From contig NZ_NFIZ01000010.1 of assembly GCF_002159625.1 (NCBI RefSeq), positions 1 to 64,000 of the forward strand: a stretch of DNA of 64,000 bases, given 5' to 3'. How positions within the stretch are numbered: position 1 is the stretch's first letter; each line of letters starts with the position of its first letter. The DNA is from Olsenella sp. An285 (lineage in GTDB: Bacteria > Actinomycetota > Coriobacteriia > Coriobacteriales > Atopobiaceae). This document shows positions 52,843 to 62,701 of the stretch, in pieces. The notes under the pieces are model-generated. The model searched no databases. It was not told the DNA's origin and saw only the letters and a list, made by a program, of their open reading frames with translations. Made by a program: the position numbers and the translations under genes.

Positions 52843-55505
52843 TAGATTCCAAGAGCCTTGCGGGCGGCGTCGAGCGCGGCATCGATGCCGGAGGCGTCCG
52901 AGCCGCCGGCTTGGGCCATGGCGGGCTTGCCGCCGCCGCGGCCGCCCACGAGCCCGGCGACGTCCTTGATGATGGCGCCGGCCGAGAAGCCCTTGGCCAC
53001 GGCGCCGTCCGTGCCGCCGGCCAGGAGCGCGACCTTGCCGTCGGGCGTGGCGGAGGCGATCACGCAGGCAACGGGCTCTCCGCCCGCGGCGTCGCGGATG
53101 CCGTCCCAGGCGGAGCGCATCTCCTTGCCGGAGAGACCGTCGAGACGGGCCACGACGACCTTGTAGCCGTCCATCTGCACCGCGCCCTTGAAGGCATCGG
53201 CCACCTTGCCGGCGCCGGCGCCGGTCGTGGCGGCCTCGAGGGCCTTGCGGGTCTCGCGCAGCTCCGCCTGGAGGGCGGCCACGCGCTCGGCCACGTCGTC
53301 CGGGCGGCACTTGAGCTCGCGGGCCACGCCGTCGAGGGCGAGCAGGCGCTCGTCCACGTACTCGATGGCGCCCATGGAGGTCACGGCCTCGATGCGGCGG
53401 GCGTTGGAGCCCACGGAGCTCTCAGAGACGATCTTGAAAAGGCCCAGGTCGGCGGTGCTGCGCGCGTGCGTGCCGCCGCAGAGCTCGCGGGAGAAGGGCG
53501 TCTCGGACTCGCCGGTGGAGACCACGCGCACGACGTCGCCGTACTTCTCGCCAAACAGGGCGACGGCGCCGGAGGCCTTGGCCTCCTCGATGCCCATGAC
53601 GCGGGTCACGATGGGCTCGCCGGCAAAGATCTCGGCGTTGACCATGCCCTCGATGCGGGCGAGCTCGTCGGCCGTCACGGCCTCGAAGTGGGTGAAGTCA
53701 AAGCGCAGGCGGTCAGGCGCCACGAGGGAGCCGGCCTGGGAGACGTGGTCGCCCAGGACCTTCTTGAGCGCGGCGTCCAGCAGGTGGGTGGCGGTGTGGT
53801 TGCGGCGGATGAGCTCGCGGCGGCCCGCGTCGATCGCGGCGGTCACGGTGTCGCCCTTAGAGAGCGAGCCCTCCTCCACCACGGCGGCGTGCACGTAGAG
53901 GCTGTCCTTCACCTTGGTGCCCGTCACGCGCAGGCGCGCGCCGTTAGCAGTGGTGATGGTGCCGGTGTCGCCCACCTGGCCGCCCATCTCGGCGTAGAAC
54001 GGGGTGTGGTCGAGCACGACCTCGACCTCCTGGTCCTTCTCGGCGCGCTCGGCCTCGGCGCCGTCGGCCACGATGGCGAGGACCTCGGCCTGGGCGTCGT
54101 CGTTGTCGTAGCCCACGAATTCAGTGGCCGCCAGGCGGTCGCAGAGCTCGGTCCAGACGTCGTTGAAGGTGCCCCAGGCGTCGCGGTTGGCGGAGGCGCG
54201 GGCGCGCTCGCGCTGCTCGGTCATGCAGGCGTCGAAGGCGTCCATGTCAACGGCCACGCCACGGCCCTCGCAGATCTCGCGCGTGAGGTCGATGGGGAAG
54301 CCGTAGGTGTCGTGCAGCTTGAAGGCAACCTCGCCGGGCAGGGCGTCGCCCTCGCCGAGGGTCTCGAGCTCGGCCGCGAGGCTCTGCTCGCCGGCGTCGA
54401 GCGTGGCGCCGAAGCGCTCCTCCTCCGCGCGGACGATGCCGTCGATGAGCGAGCGGCTCTCCACGATGGCGGGGTAGTTGTCGCCCATGAGCTCGCAGAT
54501 CTTCTCGACGTAGGAGCCGAGGAACTCGCCCTCGATGCCGAGCAGGCGACCGTGGTAGACGGCACGGCGCAGCAGGCGGCGCAGGACGTAGCCGCGGCCC
54601 TCGTTGGAGGGGAGGATGCCGTCGCCGATCATGAAGGTGACCGCGCGGGCGTGGTCAGCCACGATGCGCAGGCTGCGGTCGCGCGCGGCGTCGGTGCCGT
54701 AGACGTGGCCGGAGAGGCGCTCGCCCACGCCGATGAGGCCCTGGAGCAGGTCGCCGTCGTAGTTGGTGGACTTGTGCTGCATGATGGCCGCGATGCGCTC
54801 GAGACCCATGCCGGTGTCGATGTTGCGGTGCGGCAGCTCCGGCATGGAGCCGTCCTCCTGGCGGTCGTACTGCGTGAAGACGAGGTTCCAGAACTCAAGG
54901 AAGCGGTCGCAGTCGTCGCAGCCGGGGCCGCAGTGCTCGCCGCCGCAGCCGAACTCCTCGCCCTGGTCGAAGTAGATCTCGGAGCAGGGGCCGCAGGGGC
55001 CGGTGGGGCCGGCCGCCCAGAAGTTGTCGTCCGCGCCCAGGCGGGAGATGTGGTCATAGGGGACACCCTGCTTGTGCCAGAGCTCGATGGCCTCGTCGTC
55101 GTCCTCGAAGACGGTCATGTAGAGGCGCTCGGCGGGAAGGCCCAGGTGCTCCGGGCTGGTGATGAAGTCATAGGCCCACTCGATGGCGTTCTCCTTGGTG
55201 TAGCCGCCAAAGGAGAAGTTGCCGAGCATCTCGAAGAACGAGAGGTGCGTGGCGTCGCCGATGTTGTCGATGTCGTTGGTGCGCAGGCACTTCTGGCAGG
55301 AGCAGGCGCCGATCTCGGGCATGGTGCGCTTGCCCTGGTAGTACTCCTTGAACTGGTTCATGCCCGCGTTGGTGAGCAGCAGCGACGGGTCGTCCGGGAC
55401 GAGCGAGGACGAGGGGTACAGCTTGCAGCCCTTGGCCTCAAAGAATCGGAGGAAGTCCTCGCGGATCTCCGCGGTTGTCATGGTCTTGTAGTCGGCGGTG
55501 CTCAT
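52842..55505 (-). CDS. alaS: Alanyl-tRNA synthetase
   Basis: Class II synthetase of 887 residues, full length. The catalytic core begins with EIREDFLRFFEAKGC (13-27) and includes the AlaRS motifs TNAGMNQFKEY and RGYVLRRLLRRA. The editing domain has HTATHLLDAAL and ELCGGTHARST (zinc/editing His and Cys), and a C-Ala domain (GGRGGGKPAMAQAGG) ends the protein. The ATG at 55505 is followed at codon 9 by another Met. It heads the alaS-ruvX-mltG operon. Confidence 0.97.
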   Translation of the reverse strand: MSTADYKTMTTAEIREDFLRFFEAKGCKLYPSSSLVPDDPSLLLTNAGMNQFKEYYQGKRTMPEIGACSCQKCLRTNDIDNIGDATHLSFFEMLGNFSFGGYTKENAIEWAYDFITSPEHLGLPAERLYMTVFEDDDEAIELWHKQGVPYDHISRLGADDNFWAAGPTGPCGPCSEIYFDQGEEFGCGGEHCGPGCDDCDRFLEFWNLVFTQYDRQEDGSMPELPHRNIDTGMGLERIAAIMQHKSTNYDGDLLQGLIGVGERLSGHVYGTDAARDRSLRIVADHARAVTFMIGDGILPSNEGRGYVLRRLLRRAVYHGRLLGIEGEFLGSYVEKICELMGDNYPAIVESRSLIDGIVRAEEERFGATLDAGEQSLAAELETLGEGDALPGEVAFKLHDTYGFPIDLTREICEGRGVAVDMDAFDACMTEQRERARASANRDAWGTFNDVWTELCDRLAATEFVGYDNDDAQAEVLAIVADGAEAERAEKDQEVEVVLDHTPFYAEMGGQVGDTGTITTANGARLRVTGTKVKDSLYVHAAVVEEGSLSKGDTVTAAIDAGRRELIRRNHTATHLLDAALKKVLGDHVSQAGSLVAPDRLRFDFTHFEAVTADELARIEGMVNAEIFAGEPIVTRVMGIEEAKASGAVALFGEKYGDVVRVVSTGESETPFSRELCGGTHARSTADLGLFKIVSESSVGSNARRIEAVTSMGAIEYVDERLLALDGVARELKCRPDDVAERVAALQAELRETRKALEAATTGAGAGKVADAFKGAVQMDGYKVVVARLDGLSGKEMRSAWDGIRDAAGGEPVACVIASATPDGKVALLAGGTDGAVAKGFSAGAIIKDVAGLVGGRGGGKPAMAQAGGSDASGIDAALDAARKALGI

Positions 55506-55693
55506 TGGTCTCCCTGCGTTTGGGTTTTATGCGCATACAAGCTTGTGATTATAGCGCGTGACGCGGGGACGTGGGGTTTGGCCGGTCGCAGGCGGCCGAG
55601 GTCGCGAATCGACCACATTCGGCCGGCGCTTGATTCCCGGCGGGGACGCGGGGCGAGAAGAACGGGGTTGGTGACGGGGCGGGGCAGGCGGCG
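55506..55693. other. alaS upstream region
   Basis: This is the upstream side of alaS and holds no gene. It carries a GAGAAGAAC word (55655-55663) and GTGACGGGGCGGGGC (55671-55685), which looks like a fragment of the stop-codon-linked element. No promoter is clear, though TATAATC reads on the minus strand near 55550. Confidence 0.4.
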
Positions 55694-55754
55694 CGAAAAA
55701 GAGCTTCTGCCACTATTCCGGCGGTTTCGGACCGGATTGTTGGCAGAAGCTCTT
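55694..55754 (-). terminator. Intrinsic terminator of the SLH surface-protein gene
   Basis: AAGAGCTTCTGCCA (55699-55712) pairs perfectly with 55741-55754. On the minus strand the stem is followed by TTTTTC. A smaller TCCGG/CCGGA stem lies in the loop. Confidence 0.8.
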
Positions 55755-55764
55755 ACTCGGCGCG

Positions 55765-55800
55765 GGCGGGGCCGCCGGCTGCGCTGCCGGCGGCCCCGCC
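55765..55800 (-). terminator. Second GC-rich hairpin after the SLH gene
   Basis: GGCGGGGCCGCCGGC pairs perfectly with 55786-55800 over 15 bases with a six-base loop, 24 bases after the stop codon. It lacks a T-run of its own; with the next hairpin it makes a double stem-loop. Confidence 0.6.
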
Positions 55801-55824
55801 GTGGGATGGTGCCTGTTGCTGGCG

Positions 55825-58800
55825 CTACTCACCCATGCGCATGAGCATCGCGGCGGCCTCCGCGCGGGTGCACACGCCCTGCGGGTCGAGCTTGGCGCCG
55901 TCGTCCTTGCCGGTCACGACGTCGGATTCGACGGCCCAGGAAAGGGCGTCGGTGGCGTAGTCGGAGACGGACGCGGAGTCCGAGAAGGACGAGAGGTCGA
56001 GGGAGCTCTCGGGCTCGCCGGACAGGCGCCAGAGCACGGTCGCCACCTCCTCGCGGGAGATCGGGCGCTCGGTGCCGAAGGTGTCGCCGTAGCCCCTGAA
56101 GATCCCCTCGGAGAGGCACCACGCGACGGCGTCGGCGTACCAAGCGTCAGGGTCGACGTCGGAGAACTGGCTCAGGTCGGCGGTCGCCTCCGGCCTGCCG
56201 GCACGGTTCCAGAGGACCTGCGCCATCTCGGCGCGGGTGATGGTGTTCAGCGGACCCAGGAGCTCGCCGCCGTCGCCGTAGCCGTTGAGCACGCCCTCGG
56301 TCACGGCCCAGTCAGCGGCGGCGTGGTACCACTGGGACTGGTCGACGTCGAGGAAGCCGCGGGTCGGGCAGAGCTCGCCGCCGTCGCAGCGGAAGGTGAC
56401 GGTAATGGTGACCGAACCCTTCGGCTGCTTAAACGACCACGTGCCGTCCCCGTTGTCCACAACGTCAATCAGCTCCCCGTCGTCGCCGATGACGACAATC
56501 TCGTCAACAACCTGGCCATCATCGGGGTCAGGCGCGATGGTTACCTTGTCGCCCTCATGCGGACGCTCGGGCGTAACCTCAACGGTGCCGCCCTCGCCCT
56601 CCTCGACCTCAGGCGGATACGTGGGGTCGGAAGGCGGAGTCACCTGCCCCGGCTGGCGCGCGCCGCAGACGATGCACACGCCGTTCACATAGTTGTGGCC
56701 ATCCGCAGGATCAACCAGGTCGGCTTCGGCAATCTGATTCGTGCCCGCATTGTCCGAGAAGAGCAGGCCGCATTCCTCGCATTCCCAGTACTCAATGGTC
56801 CCATCGTCCGTGCACGTCGATGGCACGGCTTCATAGTGCGTCAACGTATGATTCTCAAAAGTTGCCGTGAGCGTCACGTCGCACGCCGGCATGGTGAAGG
56901 TAGTAGAAGAGGCATTAGCGTTCTCCATCACGCCCATGCCTTCCGGATCAACCGTCCAACCTGCGAAATGCTTGTCCGAAACAGGAGCACTTGCAACAAC
57001 CGACACCGAAGTGCCCGCCACATAAGAACCAGCGCCCGACCCGTCTTCAACGGTCAGCCTGTACGCGGTGCCCGAAGGCTCGAAGCGAAGGTACGCACTC
57101 TTGTCGTCGGCGTAGGAGTACGATTCGTCAGTGGCCTGCGTGACCGCACCCGTAGGCGAGGTGGCCCACTGATACCACTTGGAATTGCTGCCAAAGCTGA
57201 CACTGCCGCCGTTCTTGGACACGTAGATGGCGCCGGTGCCGCTCTCAAGCGTGATGGTGCCGCCCGTGAACTCGGCTACGCCATTGGTCATAAGGGCATA
57301 GGTGATGTCGGCATCGTCAGTCTTGGAGACGGTCGCGTCCACGGTACCGCCGCTGATGCGAACGGCGTTGTTACCGTAGGGCGCGCCCATGACGCTCTCG
57401 TTCGGGTCGGTGGTCACATCGACCGTAACCTTACCACCGGAGATGACGAGCTCGTCGCTGGCGCCGATATACCAGCCACCCGTGGCGTTGATATCAGTAG
57501 TATCGCCAGAGATAGTCACAGAATCGCCGGCGATAGGCCGCTCGGTTGCGTCGACCTTGATCTGCGAATCGGTAATCGTGACGTCGTCGGACGAATAGAT
57601 GGCGTCGCTACCGGTGACCTCGATGGAGGAGCTCTCGATGGTAAGCGCGCCTCCCGCGTTCAGCGTAAAACCGCCATCAAGCTTGAGATCCTTACAGTTC
57701 TTGAGCGCCACAGCGCCACTGCCGTAGATGGCCGCGTTATCCACGACCGCCGTACCCGTCGCGCCGTCAATAGTCATGTTGACGGCCCAGAGACCATCTT
57801 TACCCTTAAGATCAAGCTCGGTTCCATCCGTCACGCTCAAATCCTTGTACGTGTACGCACCGCAATTATCGGACGCGGAGAGCGTGAGGCTGCCGCCGCT
57901 CACGTCGATGTCCTGGTAGGCGAACAGCGCGTACGCGGTCTTCGAAGAGAGGTCGATCGTGCTGTCCTGCGCTGTAAAGGAACCTGTGGTCTGGTTCTTG
58001 CAGAAGACAGCCATATGCGGACTCTTGGCCGTGAGCGTTGAATCAGTCACCGTGACAGGACCGTCCGACTCTACCGCGTAGTGGTTGTAATCGCGCATAT
58101 CAACATCGAGCGTGCTAACACCGGTGACGGAGACGCCCGTTCCACCGAAGACTCTGCCATCAACGTCAATCTTGCCGCCCTTGGCAACCGAAATGGCGCC
58201 AACGCACTCGATTACGCAATAGGCGGAGTCAACAGATCCCGTGAGCATCGAGCCCACATCCGAAACCTCAAGGTCACCGCTCATGTACGCCCTACCCGTT
58301 ACGTCAACGGAAGCGCCGTTCTCGATGCTAACGTCACCCGAAGAATTAATCGTGTAGTAGGAATCCCACGTGTCAGTAGATGCTTCGAGACTTGTGTCCG
58401 CACCCGTCACTGTAAGGTCTTTGGAAATAATGGCGCAATACGCCTCCTTGTCCGTGCAGCTTATCTCAACTTGAGCACCATTCTGTATGGTGACGTCACC
58501 CCCATTGGTGGTAATGCCACTCTCTTTGGAATTAACGATGAGCTTCGCGCCGTCGATGGAGATCTCGTTCTGGGCGCTGATGCCCGTCTGACCCTCTCCA
58601 CCGTTCGGCTGCGTGACTGTAAGACTGCCGGAGCCGGTAATGTGGTGGCGCCCTTTTGGGTCATGATAGGGCCGCACGAGTTCGAGCCTTCAAGCGCAAT
58701 GGTGAGCGCGAGCGTCATACCGGGGTCGACCTCAATGCTGCAGTTCCCCTCGTTCGTGCCCGTAATGCTGGCATTCTTGAGCGTGAGTGTCTGCGAGCTC

Positions 58801-59628
58801 GGGTCGTACGACACCGTGCCGTCATTGAGAACGTCCGCAGCATTCGCGCTCGTCACGTCAACACCACCAACGGTGAGGCCGTACTCGACCACCGGGGTCT
58901 TCCAGGTGGCGCTCTCATCGCTCTTGGCGCTCCAGTCGCTACTGGTGTACTGGGCATCGTTTGCGGGCCCTATGGCACGAACCTCAAAGGCGTACGTGGC
59001 GCCATCCTTCGGTGTGGGTACGAGAGAGGTGAGCTCGCAGGTGGTGCCGCCCTCGACTTTTTTGGTGACCACTTTACTCGTGCTACCCGACACCGTCTCG
59101 TAGAACCTAACCCAATACCCTTCGGCATGCTCGACGCTGCCCCAGCTCGCGGTGAACCCGTCATCACCTGTCCAGGAGAGGTTGTTAGGCGTAGCGAGCT
59201 TTACGAGTTGCCCGGTCGTATAGGAGTAGGTGAAGGCGTCCTCCGCCCTACCGACCTCCTTCATGGAGCCATCCGTTTGCTTCTCGTAGTACACGAACGT
59301 GACGGGATGGCTGTCGTTCAACCCCGAAACATCCCCATCCCCTATGCTGCCATAGAGCTGCTCTGCCGCTTGGAAGAGGTTCTCTATGTCGTAGGAGTAC
59401 TCACCGTCCACGGGCGCCACGCTCGCATCGGCGTCATCCGGACCGAACGTCAGGTCACCGAGGTCTATTCGACTGTAATACTCCCCCCTCTGCATCCCAG
59501 TGCAGCACGCCGTTCCTATCGAGCGTGGCATCCGGGGTCGGGCTGAAGCCCTGCGCAAGAGCCACCCTGGGCAACAGCCCCAGGCACAGCACCAGCATAA
59601 AGAGCAAGCCTATAGTCCGTTTTCTCAT
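55825..59628 (-). pseudogene. SLH-domain surface protein with two frameshifts
   Basis: Reads as one protein of about 1270 residues if two frameshifts are corrected. The ATG at 59628 starts a signal peptide (MRKRTIGLLFMLVL..., ending VALAQG). After about 50 residues the frame is lost in a run of six G (59483-59488); removing one G joins WDAEG to EYYSRIDLGDL. The second break, near 58640 in GCCACCACATTACC, needs one added base to join GATT to ITGSGSLTVT. Domains: an Fn3-like domain, long beta-solenoid-like repeats, an InlB-B-type repeat, a Cys-rich segment (WECEECG...CIVCG) and three C-terminal SLH domains. It is anchored to the wall; base composition is lower in G+C than its neighbours. It may be a decayed, phase-variable or misassembled gene. 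Confidence 0.85.
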
Positions 59629-59675
59629 GATCCACCACCGTCCTCTCGGTCCAGCGTGCTAGCAGGGAAAACCTG

Positions 59676-59726
59676 CCGTAACACCAGTATCCAAGAGGGG
59701 GATGGCGGGCGCATCACCTGTTACGG
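59676..59726. repeat. CCGTAACA inverted repeat upstream of the SLH gene
   Basis: CCGTAACA (59676-59683) and TGTTACGG (59719-59726) flank about 35 bases in the gap between the regulator and the SLH gene, 48 bases before the ATG. It is a candidate operator. Confidence 0.45.
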
Positions 59727-59790
59727 AGACAAGTCGGGTGAGGGACAGCGCGAGGCCGCGGCGCCAGGTCCTTCTCGCCCCGCGCCCCCG

Positions 59791-60990
59791 CTAGGACAGC
59801 ATGAACCGCCCGAGGTCCTGGCGCCTCCTTATCCCCAGCTTGCGCAGGGCGCTGGAGACGAAGCTCTTGACGGTGTTGGCCGAGACGCCCATGTGCTCGG
59901 CGATCTCCTGGTTGGTCCACCCGCGGGCAGCCAGCATGCACGCCGCGAACTCCGTGGTGGTGAGGTTGTCCGCCACGTCCTCGCCGGTCGCAGGGTTGTG
60001 AATGCGGCGCCAGCCGGCGGAGAAGCGATACGTGATGTCTATGATGCGACGGAAGTCGTCCGGCCAGGCGGGCTTGATCACGGCCTCGAGCATCCCGCCC
60101 AGAAGGCCGTGGTGCTCGCCGAAGGGCTCGATGAGGTCATCGGGACGGGCGAGGTCCCACGCGGCGAGCAGGTGCCTCTGCGCCTGCTCGGTCTGGCGCA
60201 GGCCCATGTGACCCATCACGGCAACCAGATGCAGGTAGACGTCCACGATGGGATACGTCTCCCCGCGCACGGAGAACGCGGCGTCCACCAGGCCAACGCA
60301 CCGGCCATAGTCCCCCTGCAGGTAGGCGTGGTGGGCCTGGAGATAGAGAGCAAAGAGCCTGAGTCCCCGCGGCAGAAGCGGAACGAGAGCGGGGAGCTCG
60401 CGCGCAGCCTCGGGGACGGGCAGGTGGAGAAGGACCGCGGCTCCGGATGCCATGAACGCGGCTACCGCCCTGTGCTGGGGCGGCACGGTGTCGTCCGCCG
60501 CCTCCAGCGCGTCCCGAACGCCGGCCAGCGCGCGACGGGCTGAGGGTATGTCCCCGAGCGTGAGGCTCGCGAATCCGTAGATCCAGCAGGCGGAGAGCCT
60601 GAGGGCGGGGTCCTCGGAAGACAGGTAGGGCTCCGCCTCCCCCGCGGCGAGGTCCGCCTTCCCACTGAAGTAGTGGCACTCGGCCAGTGCGACGGTGCGG
60701 ACGTCATCGTCCTCGATCGACTCGACGCACGCGAGGCAGCCGCCCGGCGCGAAGGCGGTGTTCAAGAGCGGCATGGGCACGAGCTCGGGCACGGGAGCGG
60801 CGTCATCGGGCTGCCCCGACGCCCTTCTGGCACGACGGGGATCCTCCGGCTTGGGAGCTCCCTCGGGGATTGCCCACGAGCGGCCGAACCGACGCGCACC
60901 GTCTATGCGCGCGTCGCTGCACAGCTGTTGGACGAGCCTCTCGGAGATGCCCCACTCCCGCGCAGCGTCGCGGACGGTCCAGTATGCCAA
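59791..60990 (-). CDS. LuxR-type regulator with extra N-terminal helix-turn-helix
   Basis: A 399-residue putative transcription factor. Residues 3-45 resemble a MerR/excisionase-like helix-turn-helix (TVRDAAREWGISERLVQQLC, then RFGRSWAIP). The middle (about 70-310) is alpha-helical with TPR-like character. The C-terminus (about 335-399) is a GerE/LuxR domain (TNQEIAEHMGVSANTVKSFV). Having DNA-binding domains at both ends is unusual. It lies directly upstream of, and is co-directional with, the SLH surface protein, so it may control it. It has no obvious signal-binding domain. Confidence 0.82.
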   Translation of the reverse strand: MAYWTVRDAAREWGISERLVQQLCSDARIDGARRFGRSWAIPEGAPKPEDPRRARRASGQPDDAAPVPELVPMPLLNTAFAPGGCLACVESIEDDDVRTVALAECHYFSGKADLAAGEAEPYLSSEDPALRLSACWIYGFASLTLGDIPSARRALAGVRDALEAADDTVPPQHRAVAAFMASGAAVLLHLPVPEAARELPALVPLLPRGLRLFALYLQAHHAYLQGDYGRCVGLVDAAFSVRGETYPIVDVYLHLVAVMGHMGLRQTEQAQRHLLAAWDLARPDDLIEPFGEHHGLLGGMLEAVIKPAWPDDFRRIIDITYRFSAGWRRIHNPATGEDVADNLTTTEFAACMLAARGWTNQEIAEHMGVSANTVKSFVSSALRKLGIRRRQDLGRFMLS

Positions 60991-61301
60991 GGTCCCTTCC
61001 CTCCCGTGGTGGCCTGCCCTCGATTCTCTTCGCTTTGACGAAACGTTTCAACTCACGCGCGAGGCGCAGTCAGCTGCGGCCAGCACCGCGCGACGGCGAG
61101 AGCAAACTCGGAGATTTCTGTATATTGCACAGGCACCCAAAGGGCTGAGAAGAACGGCCAGCTCGTCTACCAGCGCAAACGCGGAGGCGTAAAGCCGAGC
61201 CGCCCGGGAGGCGCCCCGTAAAGTACAGAAAAGTCGGAGTTCGTCCGCGGCACCAGTCGTCCGCGCCGCAGCCCGGCCCCGGCGCCGCACCCGCCCGCAG
61301 G
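60991..61301. repeat. Gap with 22-bp imperfect inverted repeat
   Basis: AACTCGGAGATTTCTGTATATT (61105-61126, given here as its first 20 plus TT) and the reverse complement of 61220-61241 match at 17 of 22 positions. A GAGAAGAAC word is between them (61147-61155). No gene is visible. AAAAGTCG inside the right arm is shared with the palindromes at 7.46, 12.81 and 48.81 kb. Confidence 0.55.
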
Positions 61302-62645
61302 CTACGCGTTCTTCTCGCCCGGCGCGTCCTTCTTTGCGTCCGGGGCCGCCGGGGACGCCGACACTGCTCCCGGCGCCGCACCGGGCGCCGCCGCAGCCCG
61401 TGCCACCACGACCGCGGCCTTCTTCTGCTCGTGCAGGCGCGTGAGGCCGTCGAGCAGGCGGGAGCGCGCGATGAAGGTGTCGTCGTCCAGCGCGTCAAAG
61501 GTGGGCTGGGGCCTGCCGTCCGCGTAGTTGAAGGGCGTGGACCCAAAGAGCGCGCCCTCGCGCGAGACCAGCTGTCGGCCGGTGTGGGACTCGAAGTAGT
61601 AGACGAAGAAGCCCTTGATGGCGGCCGTGAGCGGCACGGCCAGGAGCATGCCCACGGCGCCTCCCAGCGCACCGCCGATGATGATGCCCACGAGCGAGAG
61701 CGCGGGGTGAATCTTGATGGAGGACTGCATCACCAGCGGCGAGAGCACGTTGTCCGTCACGTTCTGCGCCACCACGGTGATGACGAGCGTCCAGAACGCG
61801 CACACCGGGCTCACGAAGAAGCCCAGGAGAACGCCGGAGATCGACGAGAGGAAGGGACCGATCACGGGCACGAAGTGCAGCACGAAGGTGGCGATGCCGA
61901 TGAGGCCGGCGTAGGGGTGACCTATGAGCGCAAGGCCGGCGGCCACCATGAGGCCGTTGGCGAGCGAGGTGATGAGCGTGCCGCGCATGTAGCCGCCCAT
62001 GGAACGGGAGAGGACGGCAAAGGTGAGGACCATCTCCTCGTCGTACTCCGGACCGGCGATGACGGCGAGCTCGCGCATGATCTTGGGGTAGTCGAGCGCG
62101 AACCAGTACGCCAGGATGAGGCCCAGGAAGAAGGTCACGAAGTGGCCGGCAAGGTCCGTGAGGTTGGCAACGAGCCCGGTGGAGAGGTTGCGCGCGAGGT
62201 CGGACGCTATGCCGGAGCCCGCCTCGGTGAGCACCTGGAAGAGGGCGTTCACGGTGTGCTGGACGTTGGTGTTGTTGGTGGTGCCGAAGTAGTCCCAGAA
62301 GGCGGCGAGGCCGTCCTGGAGCTGGGTGAAGTAGGACGGGACGTTTCTCAGGAGCACCATGAGCTCGCGTGCGAAGGGCCCCACAAAGAGCGCGACGACG
62401 GCCACGATGGCCGCGAGCACTATGAGCAGGGCGAGAAGGGCCGCGATGCTGCGCGGGAGGTGGCGGTCCTCCAGCCAGTTGGTGATGGGGCTGCAGACGA
62501 AGCCCACGATGACGCCTATGACCAGCAGCTCGACCGCCTGGCCCACGATGGCGAGGCCGCGCACCGCCAGCAGGAAGAGCACGATGCCGCCCACGATGGC
62601 CCAGGCTATGGTCGCGCGCAGGCGCCACTTCTCGTATCTGGTCAT
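61302..62645 (-). CDS. AI-2E family transporter
   Basis: A 447-residue membrane protein of the AI-2E/UPF0118 family with about eight helices (first at 13-34 and 39-62). The conserved GxxxGxxxxP-type region LIGIATFVLHFVPVIGPFLSSI (about 265-286) is the family signature. A charged Ala/Lys/Pro-rich tail of about 60 residues follows. Members export autoinducer-2, Na+ or other small solutes; the substrate here is unknown. The ATG at 62645 has AAGGAGGG upstream. It follows the sigma factor gene with 53 bases between. Confidence 0.9.
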   Translation of the reverse strand: MTRYEKWRLRATIAWAIVGGIVLFLLAVRGLAIVGQAVELLVIGVIVGFVCSPITNWLEDRHLPRSIAALLALLIVLAAIVAVVALFVGPFARELMVLLRNVPSYFTQLQDGLAAFWDYFGTTNNTNVQHTVNALFQVLTEAGSGIASDLARNLSTGLVANLTDLAGHFVTFFLGLILAYWFALDYPKIMRELAVIAGPEYDEEMVLTFAVLSRSMGGYMRGTLITSLANGLMVAAGLALIGHPYAGLIGIATFVLHFVPVIGPFLSSISGVLLGFFVSPVCAFWTLVITVVAQNVTDNVLSPLVMQSSIKIHPALSLVGIIIGGALGGAVGMLLAVPLTAAIKGFFVYYFESHTGRQLVSREGALFGSTPFNYADGRPQPTFDALDDDTFIARSRLLDGLTRLHEQKKAAVVVARAAAAPGAAPGAVSASPAAPDAKKDAPGEKNA

Positions 62646-62663
62646 TTCCCTCCTTCTGGGGCC

Positions 62664-62701
62664 GGGACGGGGGCTCTCCGCCGCTCCGTCCCGTCGCGTC
62701 A
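62664..62701. repeat. Stop-codon-linked palindromic element, copy 3
   Basis: GGGACGG (62664-62670) and CCGTCCC (62686-62692) pair. On the minus strand the element begins at the sigma factor's TGA stop: TGACGCGACGGGACGGAGC, then GGCGGAGAGCCCCCGTCCC. It matches the 50.6-kb copy in the same orientation. Confidence 0.7.

Noticed and set aside
52911-55844. 977-codon plus-strand frame opposite alaS
   Set aside because: Shadow of alaS; it has no recognisable domain and runs through two strong hairpins.
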